Source: an uncultured Lachnospiraceae bacterium (lineage in GTDB: Bacteria > Bacillota > Clostridia > Lachnospirales > Lachnospiraceae). From it: 64,000 nt of DNA. The position numbers and the translations under genes are program-made. The notes under the pieces were generated by a model. That model made no database searches. It had not been told where the DNA came from and saw nothing but the letters and a program-made list of their open reading frames with translations. The DNA is taken from assembly GCA_910577045.1 (NCBI GenBank), contig CAJTLB010000009.1, forward strand, positions 1 to 64,000. Reading direction: 5' to 3'. Within the stretch, counting starts at the first letter, position 1. Each line of letters opens with the position of its first letter. Below are positions 25,322-34,409 of the stretch, piece after piece.

Positions 25322-25787
25322 TTCTAACCTCCTTTTCTTCTTCTAAAAATAATTTTTCAGCAACTAGCTTTACCAATACACTAACCCGTTCAAAACACTC
25401 TGTATATACTTGCAAATCTCCGCCGGCTGGATCTTCTACATCGCCTTCCCCATCTAAAAACTCATTGATAGTATATACATTAATAGCAGTTTCATATTGC
25501 TCATAAATACTTCTTTTTTGCTGCTCTGTCATAGTCAGCACTAACGTACGCTCATTTAGGTCCTCTTCCTGGAAAGGTATGGAACTTGGATGGACAAGAG
25601 GTATGCCAAACCCTTCCGCTGCCATTGCAGCCTTTGGGTTAATTGGTTCTGGGAATAACACTACCATACCCCTTGAAGCTGTTGTAAGCTCCTTCCCTTT
25701 AATTAATTCCCGCATAACTCCTTCTGCCATAGGACCTTTACATGTGTCATCTGATGATACAAAAATTACCCTATCATATTTTTCCAT
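25302..25787 (-). CDS. Degenerate low-molecular-weight phosphatase (YwlE-like), probably inactive
   Basis: The 161-residue protein has the overall fold and position of YwlE, an arginine phosphatase, between the Sua5-type gene and rpiB. The catalytic loop of this family is C-x5-R-S/T (for example CTGNTCRSPMAE). Here residues 11-22 read SSDDTCKGPMAE. The nucleophilic cysteine is serine 11, the arginine is lysine 17 and the following serine is glycine 18. The general-acid aspartate (D119 in EDPAGG) remains. With no nucleophile, normal phosphatase chemistry should be impossible. The frame is intact and well translated (AGGAG box), so it may be a pseudo-enzyme that binds phospho-proteins. Confidence 0.75.
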   Translation of the reverse strand: MEKYDRVIFVSSDDTCKGPMAEGVMRELIKGKELTTASRGMVVLFPEPINPKAAMAAEGFGIPLVHPSSIPFQEEDLNERTLVLTMTEQQKRSIYEQYETAINVYTINEFLDGEGDVEDPAGGDLQVYTECFERVSVLVKLVAEKLFLEEEKEVRNDCNRK

Positions 25788-25798
25788 TCAGTGTCTCC

Positions 25799-26851
25799 TT
25801 ACAGCCTGATAATCTGATGCCCTGCCGCTTTTATCAGGCGGTTCATAATGGCCTGTCCCAGGTTTTCCTCCGAAAATGCTTCCGAAAAAATATACTCTGT
25901 TCCCATTTTATCAAATTCTCTAAGTACAGAAAATAAATGTTTTGCTATACTTGCTTCATCTTTCCTTGTCCCGATTACCCTTACACTATCCCCACAATAA
26001 AAACCTTTTGTTTCCTCTGTAGCAATAATGCCTATTTTATATCCTTGTTTCCTCTTTTCCTCTGCTAAATAATTAATTTTTGCAACAACCTGCGATAATT
26101 CCCCTTCTACAATAAAAAGCTCCGCCTTTGGCGCATAATGGCGGTATTTCATGCCAGGCGCTTTTGGTTTCACTGGTTCTTTCATATCCCCAGCAAGAAA
26201 AGGATCTACCTGTATCTTTCCAATGGCTTGTTCTAACATTGGCATAGTAATATAACCAGGCCGAAGCAGCATAGGTGGTTCCACGGTCATATCCATAATA
26301 GTAGATTCTATCCCAATCCCTACATTTCCCCCGTCAATAAGCATATCGATCTTACCATATAAATCTTCTTTCACATGGGAAGCTTGTGTCGGGCTTGGTT
26401 TTCCTGAAGTATTGGCACTAGGGGCAGCAATCACTGTCCTACTCTCTTTTATTAATTTTTGCGCTACTGGATGTGACGGCATACGGACAGCCACTGTATC
26501 CAGGCCTCCTGTTGTTTCAAAGGGAACTTCCTTCTTTTTCCTAAAAATAAGCGTCAAAGGCCCCGGCCAAAACTCCTTCATTAGCTTTTTTGCCTTTTCA
26601 TTCACCTCCTCTGCAACCCGTCCAAGTTCTTCAACCTCTGCGATATGAATAATTAAAGGATTATCAGATGGCCTGCCTTTTGCCTGGTAGATTTGTGCTG
26701 CTGCTGCCTTATTCATGGCATCTGCCCCCAAGCCATAAACTGTCTCTGTAGGAAAAGCCACAAGCCCTCCATTATGGATAATCTGTGCCGCCTGCTGATA
26801 GACTTCCTTATCCTCTGGAGAATTTGTTATCTTCTTTATAATTGTATCCAT
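25799..26851 (-). CDS. ywlC: Threonylcarbamoyl-AMP synthase, long Sua5 form
   Basis: The enzyme makes threonylcarbamoyl-AMP from threonine, bicarbonate and ATP, the first step of the t6A modification of tRNA. The N-terminal YrdC domain (residues about 10-205) has FPTETVYGLGADA, KGRPSDNPLIIHI and SANTSGKPSPTQASHV. A linker leads to the C-terminal Sua5 domain (about 220-350), with PGMKYRHYAPKAEL. The 350-residue length is that of Sua5, not of short TsaC. It starts the operon that runs to ridA. Confidence 0.95.
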   Translation of the reverse strand: MDTIIKKITNSPEDKEVYQQAAQIIHNGGLVAFPTETVYGLGADAMNKAAAAQIYQAKGRPSDNPLIIHIAEVEELGRVAEEVNEKAKKLMKEFWPGPLTLIFRKKKEVPFETTGGLDTVAVRMPSHPVAQKLIKESRTVIAAPSANTSGKPSPTQASHVKEDLYGKIDMLIDGGNVGIGIESTIMDMTVEPPMLLRPGYITMPMLEQAIGKIQVDPFLAGDMKEPVKPKAPGMKYRHYAPKAELFIVEGELSQVVAKINYLAEEKRKQGYKIGIIATEETKGFYCGDSVRVIGTRKDEASIAKHLFSVLREFDKMGTEYIFSEAFSEENLGQAIMNRLIKAAGHQIIRL

Positions 26852-26956
26852 TATTCCCTCATTTCTGCATATATCAACCGCCAGAGTTTGTAATTATTAT
26901 TCAGCATGAGTATACCACATAGTTTCCATTTATGCAAATTTTTGTTAAAAGCTGCC

Positions 26957-28810
26957 CTATCCCTCTTCTTTATGGAAAAACTGATACACCTGTTTTGCTG
27001 CCCGTTCATTCATGCTAGGGACTTCCTTTAAAGTTTTGATATCTGCCTTCCTAATCTCATCTAAACCTTTAAAATACTTCATTAAAGCCCTGCGCCTTGT
27101 TGCCCCAATCCCCTCTATATCATCCAAAATAGAATGGACTTGATCTTTCGACCGCAGGCTCCTATGGTATTCAATTGCAAACCTATGTGCCTCATCCTGG
27201 ATTCTTGTAATTAAACGGAACCCTTCACTATTCCGTTCTATTGGTATTTCTTTATTTTGGTAATATAACCCCCTTGTATGGTGGTTCTCATCTTTTACCA
27301 TGCCACAGACAGGAATCACAAGCCCTAATTCTTTTAACACCTTTAATGCCACATTTACCTGCCCCCGCCCGCCATCCATCATAATTAAATCCGGGAAACG
27401 GACAAAACTGCCAAAACCATCTGGTTCCTTCCTTATCTCTTCCAAGCCATGCTCAAACCGTCTCCTTAATACTTCCTCCATACTTGCATAATCATCTGGC
27501 CCTATTACTGTCTTTATTTTAAACTTACGGTAATCGCTCCTCTTTGGCTTCCCATCTTCATAAACTACCATAGAACCCACTGATTCCATGCCGCTTGTAT
27601 TGGATATATCAAATGCTTCTATCCTTTTTACTCCTGTTATCCCTATCCATTCTTCTATTTGGCGTATTGCCCCAAATGTCCTTAATTCTTCCCTTTTTAT
27701 TTTTTCCTTATCTTGCTCTAATACCATGCTGGCATTTTTAAATGCTAATTCTACTAAGCGTTCTTTTTGCCCTTTCTTGGGTACATGGATATAAACTTTA
27801 GAACCCTTTTTCTTAGAAAGCCACTCTGCTAAAAGCCCTTCTTCCTCTGGGGCTGCCTGAAGCATAAGTTCCCTTGGGATAAAGGGAGTCCCAGCATAAT
27901 ACTGTTTAATAAAACTGTTAAGGATCTGCTTTTTTTCTTCTTGTACAGCGACATTTAGGTGAAAATGCTCCCTTCCTATTAATTTCCCGCCTCGTATAAA
28001 AAATACTTGTACTACTGCATCAGGCCCGTCACAAGAACAGGCAATCACATCCCTGTCTTCTATATCGCTGCTAGTAATCTTCTGTTTTTGGGATATTTGT
28101 TTTACACTATTTAATAAATCCCGATATTCCATTGCTTGTTCATATTCCATTGCCTCAGAAGCCGCCAGCATTTTTTCTTCCAAATTTTTTAAAATCCCAT
28201 CATAATTCCCATTTAAAAAATCCATTGCCTTCCTAATGGATTCCCTATACTCCTCTTTTGAAATATATCCTTGACAGGGAGCTTTACATTGTTTAATATG
28301 AAAATTTAAACATGGCCGGCTTTTCCCTATATCCTTAGGCAAATTCCTATTACAAGTCCGTATTTGATAAAGCTTCCTTAAAAGTTCCAATATATTTTTA
28401 ACTGCCCAAGCACTTGTATAGGGGCCGTAATATTTGGATTTATCCTTCTTCATTGTATGGGAAAATAAAATTCTAGGATATTCTTCTGATACTGTCACCT
28501 TAATGTATGGATAACCTTTGTCATCTTTTAGCATAGTATTATACCGTGGCCTATGTTCTTTTATTAAATTACATTCTAATACTAATGCCTCTAGCTCTGA
28601 ATCTGTAATAATATACTCAAAACGGCGGATATGGGATACCATCTGTTCAATTTTTGCCGTTTTATTCCTGCTTTGCTGGAAATACTGGCGCACCCGGTTT
28701 TTTAACACTACCGCCTTGCCGATATAAATAATTTCATCTTTTTCTCCGTGCATAATATACACGCCTGGCTTTGCCGGCAGTTTCTTTAATTCCTCTTCAA
28801 TATTAAACAT
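26957..28810 (-). CDS. uvrC: Excinuclease ABC subunit C
   Basis: UvrC makes both incisions of nucleotide excision repair. I start it at the ATG at 28810 (617 residues, MFNIEEELKKLP) because AAGGAG lies 5 bases upstream; a GTG two codons earlier overlaps the ribosome site. The N-terminal GIY-YIG nuclease (residues about 12-90: KPGVYIMHG...IYIGKA) cuts 3'. A UVR motif follows (about 200-235). The RNase H-like domain (ISNTSGMESVGSMVVYEDG, LIMMDGGRGQVNVA) cuts 5'. Helix-hairpin-helix repeats end the protein. It lies 9 bp after add. Confidence 0.97.
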   Translation of the reverse strand: MFNIEEELKKLPAKPGVYIMHGEKDEIIYIGKAVVLKNRVRQYFQQSRNKTAKIEQMVSHIRRFEYIITDSELEALVLECNLIKEHRPRYNTMLKDDKGYPYIKVTVSEEYPRILFSHTMKKDKSKYYGPYTSAWAVKNILELLRKLYQIRTCNRNLPKDIGKSRPCLNFHIKQCKAPCQGYISKEEYRESIRKAMDFLNGNYDGILKNLEEKMLAASEAMEYEQAMEYRDLLNSVKQISQKQKITSSDIEDRDVIACSCDGPDAVVQVFFIRGGKLIGREHFHLNVAVQEEKKQILNSFIKQYYAGTPFIPRELMLQAAPEEEGLLAEWLSKKKGSKVYIHVPKKGQKERLVELAFKNASMVLEQDKEKIKREELRTFGAIRQIEEWIGITGVKRIEAFDISNTSGMESVGSMVVYEDGKPKRSDYRKFKIKTVIGPDDYASMEEVLRRRFEHGLEEIRKEPDGFGSFVRFPDLIMMDGGRGQVNVALKVLKELGLVIPVCGMVKDENHHTRGLYYQNKEIPIERNSEGFRLITRIQDEAHRFAIEYHRSLRSKDQVHSILDDIEGIGATRRRALMKYFKGLDEIRKADIKTLKEVPSMNERAAKQVYQFFHKEEG

Positions 28811-28819
28811 CGCCACTCC

Positions 28820-29770
28820 TTACTTTATTGTTAAAAATGCTGCTTCCTTTGCATATTCATTTAGTTGTGCAATTTCTTGCCCTGTAAAATTATAATATTC
28901 CTTAATAAACGTATATTCCCTATCAAGGCTTGTGTTAGAAACTGTCCTATTATCTGTATTAATTGTAATTCGTACTCCCTGTTCATACAATTCCCGTATT
29001 GGATACCTACTAATTTCCGTAGCAAGCTTTGTATGGAAATTACTAATTGGGCATACTTCTAAAACAATCTTTTCTTTTATAATTTGTTGTACCAAACTTT
29101 GATCCTCGATTGCCCGGATTCCATGCCCTATCCGTTTTGCACCAAACTCTATTGCCTTTCTTACACTATCTGCACCATCTGCTTCTCCTGCATGTATAGT
29201 AAATGGTATTCCTGCTTTCTTGGTTTCCCTAAATAATTCTTTATAATTTCCTGTTGGGAATAATGCCTCTGCCCCAGCCAAATCAACTGCAAGCACTTCT
29301 TTCCCATAATATTTTTTTGCTGCCATAAGAGTTTCTTTATTTAATGCTTGGTTTTCTGCTCCTCTCATATAACATAAAATTAATCCTGCCTGTATTGTTT
29401 TATAACATGCTAACCCCTTCTTTAAGCCTTGGATTGCTGCTTTTACGGCTTCCTCTATTGTCATTCCATCTTTTATGGAAAGCTGCGGCGCAAACCGAAT
29501 TTCCGCATAAGTAACCCCTTCAAAAGCCAAATCCTCTATCAGTTCAAATGTCACTCTTTCTAATGCCTCCGGTTTTTGTAATACCAACAAAGGCAAATCA
29601 AAACATTTTAAATATTCATTCAAACTTTGGCAATCCTCTGGCACCTGTAAAAGAGAAGTTAATTCTTCTTTTGATGCTGCAGGAAGTGTAATTTTCTGTT
29701 CTTTTGCCAGCTCCCATACCGTACTAGGACGTAATGAACCGTCTAAATGCAGATGCAAATCTATTTTCAT
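28820..29770 (-). CDS. add: Adenosine deaminase
   Basis: The enzyme deaminates adenosine to inosine using zinc. The 316-residue TIM-barrel protein has the HxH zinc pair (DLHLHLDGS, residues 4-11), the catalytic glutamate and histidine (HAGEADG), a further histidine (RIGHGIRA) and the zinc aspartate (INTDNRTVSNT). It is slightly short for the family because of compact loops, but all metal and catalytic residues are present. It is the first gene of add-uvrC. Confidence 0.95.
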   Translation of the reverse strand: MKIDLHLHLDGSLRPSTVWELAKEQKITLPAASKEELTSLLQVPEDCQSLNEYLKCFDLPLLVLQKPEALERVTFELIEDLAFEGVTYAEIRFAPQLSIKDGMTIEEAVKAAIQGLKKGLACYKTIQAGLILCYMRGAENQALNKETLMAAKKYYGKEVLAVDLAGAEALFPTGNYKELFRETKKAGIPFTIHAGEADGADSVRKAIEFGAKRIGHGIRAIEDQSLVQQIIKEKIVLEVCPISNFHTKLATEISRYPIRELYEQGVRITINTDNRTVSNTSLDREYTFIKEYYNFTGQEIAQLNEYAKEAAFLTIK

Positions 29771-29810
29771 TATAAGCCCCCCTTTTCTTATATTTCCTTT
29801 ATAACCGAAA

Positions 29811-29842
29811 CAGCCTGCTGGAAATCTTTTGTCAGCAGGCTG
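29811..29842 (-). terminator. Terminator after the ftsH-GH43 gene
   Basis: A 10-bp perfect stem (CAGCCTGCTG with CAGCAGGCTG) closes a 12-base loop 15 bp after the stop codon. The following tail (TTTCGGTTAT on the minus strand) is only moderately T-rich, so termination may be incomplete and feed the add-uvrC genes. Confidence 0.7.
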
Positions 29843-29857
29843 CCATTGGCATTTTTA

Positions 29858-32596
29858 TTAATTTACATATAACGTATTATTTTCTTCCCGTATATGGTAA
29901 AAAGCAGGATGTTCTTCTAACTTTTTATTCGGCGAATGTAAGGTCAAATATAACTTTCCATCTAAACCAGTAAATAACATGCCGTGCCCTCCATCTTTTG
30001 AGAACAACAATCTGTTATCCTGAATCCATTTTCCTGTTATATCACCATTATCTGAATATGCCAAAGCTTCTGTATACCCTTCTGCACCAAAGCTAGACCA
30101 TAAAAGGATTAACCTTCCAGATTTTGTACGGTACAAGAAAGGCCCATCTGTTACATAATTCTTACCTGGGCGGTTCGGGTTTTCATGTGCCACTACCCAT
30201 TCTTCTGCTTCAGAAGCGGCAAATAATTGGAATGGCTCACCCACTGCATGGGTTAAATCCGCAGACAATTCTATTGCACAAATTGTCCCATCTTGGATCT
30301 GCACCCATTCATGCACAAATACCATATATGGCTTTCCTTCTGGGCTTACATAAAAAGTCCCATCTATACATTCCCAGTCCTTTGGGGTTATCTGGCGGAT
30401 ACTGTGTTCCACAAACGGCCCTAACGGGCTTTCTGCCTTTAAAATCTGTGTCCCGCCAATAATCTCTTCTCCTTTAAATGTAGCGAACATATAAAATGCA
30501 CCCTTATAAAAATGTACCTCTGGTGCCCAACAATTTTTATCTGCCCAAAAATCTTCTGGCTTATGGAATACCTCATAAGGCCCTTCCCAATCTTCTAAGT
30601 TAGTCCCTACATAACAGTCAAAGCCAGTTGCCTTGCCCCAGCAAGTTTCTGCCCTAGTCCCATACATATAATACTTTCCTTCATATACTAGCACAAATGG
30701 GTCCCGAATATTAATTTCATTATTTTTCAATTGTTTCACGCCCTTTTTTTCTTTTTGTACTTTATGGAAAATATCCATAAACTCTTTTCCAGTAATAGTC
30801 TCTTTTTCAAATAAGAATTCTGCAATTCTATCTAAAATTTCTCTATTCTGGGAAAGCAGCTTCTTTGATTTATCAAAAGCTGTTTTTAATAATTTCATTA
30901 CTTCCTGGTCAATTTCTGCCGCTGTCGCATCCCCACAATTTAAAACTGCATTTCCATCTAAATAACGGTTTTCTATATTTTCCAAACTCATTAAGCCAAA
31001 TTTCTCTGACATGCCATATTGAGTAACCATTGCCCTTGCAATCTGGGTTGCTTTTTCGATATCATTTGAGGCACCCGTTGTCACTGTATCAAATACTAAT
31101 TCCTCCGCTGCACGCCCAGCAAGCAAGGTAACAAGTCTTGCTTCCAATTCATCTTTTGTCATCATATATTTTTCTTCTTCAGGCACCTGCATAACATAGC
31201 CAAGGGAGCCCATAGTCCTTGGCACAATGGTAATTTTTTGCACTGGTTCCGCGTCTTTTTGGAGTGCTGTCACTAAGGCATGGCCTACTTCATGATAAGC
31301 CACTGTCCGTTTTTCCTTTTCTCCAAGGATCCTATCTTTCTTCTCTTTCCCAGCAATAACTACTTCCACAGATTCAAATAAATCTGCCTGGCTTACCACA
31401 TTCCTTCCTTGTTTTACAGCTAAAATAGCAGCCTCGTTTATCATATTAGCAAGATCAGAACCAACTGCCCCCGATGTCGCCAGCGCAATTTCCTCTAAAT
31501 CCACGCTGTCATCCATTAATACATTTTTGGAATGGACTTTTAGTGTTTCCAACCTTCCTTTTAAATCTGGCTTATCTACAATAATCCGCCTATCAAAACG
31601 TCCTGGGCGCAACAATGCTTTATCCAGCACTTCTGGGCGGTTAGTTGCTGCCAAGATTAAAAGTCCTTTCGAGGTATCAAAACCATCCATTTCTGACAAA
31701 AGCTGGTTTAACGTCTGTTCTCTTTCATCATTTCCACCATACCTCGTATCACGGGTTTTTCCTATTGCATCGATTTCATCAATAAAAATAATACATGGTG
31801 CCATCTGTTGTGCCTGTTTAAATAAATCTCTTACACGGGACGCCCCTACACCTACAAACATTTCTACAAAATCAGAACCTGCAAGGGAAAAAAATGGTAC
31901 TTTTGCTTCACCTGCAACAGCCTTGGCAAGCAATGTCTTTCCAGTCCCAGGAGGCCCAACAAGTAAGGCTCCTTTTGGGAGTTTTGCGCCAATCTTTACA
32001 TATTTGCCCGGGTTATGCAGAAAATCCACAATTTCCGTTAAAGATTCTTTTGCCTCATCCTGCCCTGCCACATCTTTAAATGTAACACCTGTGGATTTCT
32101 CCACATATACCTTGGCAGTACTTTTCCCTACTCCCATCATGCCCCCGCCGCCCCGGGTCATTCTTCTTACAAAAAACCCAAGCACTGCATACATTAAGAC
32201 AATAGGCAATACCCAGATTAATAAAAAATCTAAAATAGCTGATCCAGAATCCTGAACAGGCACGTCAAACTGGACTCCATTCTTGGCACACGCCTCATAA
32301 AGAGTAGTCCTATCTACGCCAAAACCAGTATAATAAGTAAATTCTAGCATTGGGCTAACCTGTTTTTTTGGTACAATCACAATCCTATCTGACTCTACCC
32401 GTACTGCATCAATCTCTCCAGCTTCCATCTTACTTACAAATTCTGTATATGAAATGTACTTCGTTGTACTGCTCTTAATCCAGCTATTCATAAAGCTGAC
32501 TAAGGTCAGCATAAGCAATCCAGAAATCACCAGAATAATAATAGTCTGGGTATTTTTCGGCAGCTTATTGCTGTTTTTGTTTTTATTTTCGTCCAT
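29858..32596 (-). CDS. ftsH: FtsH membrane protease fused to a GH43-like glycosidase
   Basis: Residues 1-620 are a complete FtsH, the membrane AAA+ protease for damaged or regulatory proteins. Two membrane segments lie near 17-37 and 119-143. Walker A is 214-221 (GPPGTGKT), Walker B DE is 273-274, the second-region arginines are in LRPGRFDRR (329-337), and the zinc site is HEVGH (435-439). Without a stop, the frame continues into residues about 626-912, a five-bladed propeller glycosidase like GH43. Putative catalytic acids are in NIRDPFV, ECIDGTFY and VTDGPFLY; the last has aspartate where most GH43 have glutamate. GTG (30739) and TTG (30730) codons at the junction could be old starts but lack a good ribosome site. 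Both parts would be cytosolic. Confidence 0.9.
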   Translation of the reverse strand: MDENKNKNSNKLPKNTQTIIILVISGLLMLTLVSFMNSWIKSSTTKYISYTEFVSKMEAGEIDAVRVESDRIVIVPKKQVSPMLEFTYYTGFGVDRTTLYEACAKNGVQFDVPVQDSGSAILDFLLIWVLPIVLMYAVLGFFVRRMTRGGGGMMGVGKSTAKVYVEKSTGVTFKDVAGQDEAKESLTEIVDFLHNPGKYVKIGAKLPKGALLVGPPGTGKTLLAKAVAGEAKVPFFSLAGSDFVEMFVGVGASRVRDLFKQAQQMAPCIIFIDEIDAIGKTRDTRYGGNDEREQTLNQLLSEMDGFDTSKGLLILAATNRPEVLDKALLRPGRFDRRIIVDKPDLKGRLETLKVHSKNVLMDDSVDLEEIALATSGAVGSDLANMINEAAILAVKQGRNVVSQADLFESVEVVIAGKEKKDRILGEKEKRTVAYHEVGHALVTALQKDAEPVQKITIVPRTMGSLGYVMQVPEEEKYMMTKDELEARLVTLLAGRAAEELVFDTVTTGASNDIEKATQIARAMVTQYGMSEKFGLMSLENIENRYLDGNAVLNCGDATAAEIDQEVMKLLKTAFDKSKKLLSQNREILDRIAEFLFEKETITGKEFMDIFHKVQKEKKGVKQLKNNEINIRDPFVLVYEGKYYMYGTRAETCWGKATGFDCYVGTNLEDWEGPYEVFHKPEDFWADKNCWAPEVHFYKGAFYMFATFKGEEIIGGTQILKAESPLGPFVEHSIRQITPKDWECIDGTFYVSPEGKPYMVFVHEWVQIQDGTICAIELSADLTHAVGEPFQLFAASEAEEWVVAHENPNRPGKNYVTDGPFLYRTKSGRLILLWSSFGAEGYTEALAYSDNGDITGKWIQDNRLLFSKDGGHGMLFTGLDGKLYLTLHSPNKKLEEHPAFYHIREENNTLYVN

Positions 32597-32696
32597 GAAT
32601 TCCTCCTATAGTCCATATGTACTGGCAGCGCCAGTCTACTCCATTATAGGATTTGTCGCCGGATAAATCAATATACATATTATAAAATTTTCATTT

Positions 32697-32864
32697 TGTT
32701 TCAATCCACTCGTGATAGTTAGGAGCAAGACAATTACGTGGATTGCCTCATGGCAGTAGGGGATACCACTTTCGCTCCGCCCACTACTGCCGTTACACTT
32801 GTTTTGAGCAATTCCTCCCCCCCCTACCTAAGAGAAAAGGGAATCCTTGCTATTAATTGTTAAA
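32697..32864 (-). repeat. Dispersed about 160-bp element, copy B
   Basis: Nearly identical to the reverse complement of copy A (20825-20988). It lies between the NADAR gene and ftsH, in the same orientation relative to ftsH as copy A has to its downstream gene. It has the 8-bp stem GGCAGTAG...CTACTGCC and an 8-bp perfect end stem, CAATCCAC...GTGGATTG, which copy A has only in part. Its distal end provides the last codons and the stop of the NADAR frame. A TATAAT follows the element on the ftsH side and may be the ftsH promoter -10. Confidence 0.85.
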
Positions 32865-33724
32865 ATTTCTTTATCGCATAAATTTTCATTTTGGCAAACT
32901 CTTTTTAGTTCATCTCTAACTTCCATTAATGCAAAGCCAAGTAAATTTTTTCCTCTCCATTCCTTAGGGTTTTTTACATTTTCTTCTGACTCAGACATTT
33001 GGATTCCCCATATCCCATCATATGGGCTGGCTTCTACTAAAATACAATCCCCAGTAGAAAGCAAGAATTGCTTTAATACAGGATTTTGTGAAAATTTCAT
33101 ATAATTTCCATTTAAAACAACCGAATATTTTACCTTATCCCATATGCTTTCTTTAAAATTCTTTACTTTCCGCCCCAATGCTTTTATTTTTCTTGGGTCC
33201 TTACAATCTAAAATCTGTTGTAATACTTCTTTATCCTGAAATAGCTCTGCCTTTTTTGCCATCATAAATTGTTCCATACAACCATAAGTATGGTTCGCAG
33301 ACCAAAAATCCGCTTTCCACCATTGGCTAAGACAGCCTTTTGTAATACGCTTTTCTGAAGAAGCATGGGCTCCCCAAAACATTATAAAATCCATTTTCTT
33401 TCCCTTAGAATACTCTTTTTGTATTTGCACTAATGAATATTTCGGCTTACCGCCCTTTTGCCAGAAATCAATCCAAAAATCCCCTTTTTCATAATACTCA
33501 TCTTCTTCCTCTTCTACATCTTCATCCCAATATCCTCGCCATGTAACTGGTTCAGGAAATAATTTTTGATATTCTTCTGCCTCTTTCTCTGGAAGATTGT
33601 CATACCAATCTCCCCACTTTATTATATAAGATTCCCCATATCCCATGCGCCAGCCAATCGAATACCTTTCAATTTCAGGATAAGCAAGCCATGGTGGCGG
33701 CAACAACTTTTTCTCTTCCAGCAT
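32828..33724 (-). CDS. NADAR domain protein (YbiA/DUF1768-like)
   Basis: A 298-residue cytosolic protein. Residues about 115-275 form a NADAR domain, with FIMFWGAHASSEKRITKGCLSQWW, the YGCMEQFMMAKKAELF segment carrying the usual E-x-x-MMxxKA core, and VLNGNYMKFSQNPVLKQFLL before the LVEASPYDGIWGIQM strand. NADAR enzymes are N-glycosidases reported to remove ADP-ribose from guanine and to act on modified riboflavin intermediates. The first 110 residues (PPPWLAYPEIERYSIGWRMG and an acidic stretch) are an extra domain with no function I recognise. The last 11 residues (LTINSKDSLFS) come from repeat copy B, so the native C-terminus has been replaced. Confidence 0.8.
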   Translation of the reverse strand: MLEEKKLLPPPWLAYPEIERYSIGWRMGYGESYIIKWGDWYDNLPEKEAEEYQKLFPEPVTWRGYWDEDVEEEEDEYYEKGDFWIDFWQKGGKPKYSLVQIQKEYSKGKKMDFIMFWGAHASSEKRITKGCLSQWWKADFWSANHTYGCMEQFMMAKKAELFQDKEVLQQILDCKDPRKIKALGRKVKNFKESIWDKVKYSVVLNGNYMKFSQNPVLKQFLLSTGDCILVEASPYDGIWGIQMSESEENVKNPKEWRGKNLLGFALMEVRDELKRVCQNENLCDKEILTINSKDSLFS

Positions 33725-33896
33725 TTCCTATTCTACTCCCTTTCTTTACTTGTTATAAAATACCTATTATGATATAGTTTTTATATAGTTTTTTTCTAAT
33801 ATAAAATATATCATATTTTTGTTTATTAGAAAAGTCCTTATAAAATATTACAAACAACAATAAATACTTATCTTGCCTATTCAGAAAGGAGTTTTT

Positions 33897-34409
33897 ATGG
33901 ACGAATTTAACCCTCGCAATTATGGGGCTACTGGCAATGGCATTACCTATGACACAAACGCCATCCAAGCTGCCATTGACGCTGCTGCCTTAGTAAAAGG
34001 CACTGTTACCCTTACAGCAGGCACTTATCTTACTAGCTCTCTCTTTCTCAAAAGCAATATTACCTTCCATATGGAAGAGGGTGCTACCTTACTTGGCACT
34101 ACAGAAGAATCTATGTATCCTATCCTGCGCACTAGAGTAGCTGGTATTGAAATGGACTGGTATGGAGGAATATTAAATATTAACCACGAGTCAAATGTAA
34201 AAATAACTGGCAAAGGTATTATTGACGGGCAAGGCCCATATTGGTGGGAAAAATATCGGGGTACCGACCGGAAAGGCGGGATGCGCAAAACCTATGAAGC
34301 ACAAGGGCTCCGTTGGTGTGTGGATTATGACTGCAGGCGTGTCCAAAACTGGAGCTGGAACAATATAGAACTAGAAATTATAGAAGATTCTTCTAAGGCC
34401 ATACTATGA
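33897..34409 (+). pseudogene. Truncated GH28 polygalacturonase-like gene
   Basis: The frame from ATG 33897 (AAAGGAG box) encodes 170 residues that start like a GH28 protein: FNPRNYGATGNGITYDTNAIQ, then a beta-helix with ITFHMEEGATLLG, ITGKGIIDGQGPYWW and a final WCVDYDCRRVQNW. GH28 enzymes are usually about 450-520 residues, and their catalytic aspartates lie after this point. The frame instead ends with an unrelated short tail (IEDSSKAIL) at a TGA overlapping the next ATG. The catalytic half is missing, so the product cannot cut pectin. It may relate to the GH43-like domain at 29858-30720. Confidence 0.75.

Noticed and set aside
31527..32255. 242-codon plus-strand frame opposite ftsH.
   Set aside because: A long antisense frame caused by codon bias of ftsH; no family resemblance.
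32697..32720. TTTCAATCCACTC at the end of the dispersed element looks like a CRISPR repeat start.
   Set aside because: There is no array of regularly spaced copies and no cas gene; the matching copies are 12-40 kb apart.
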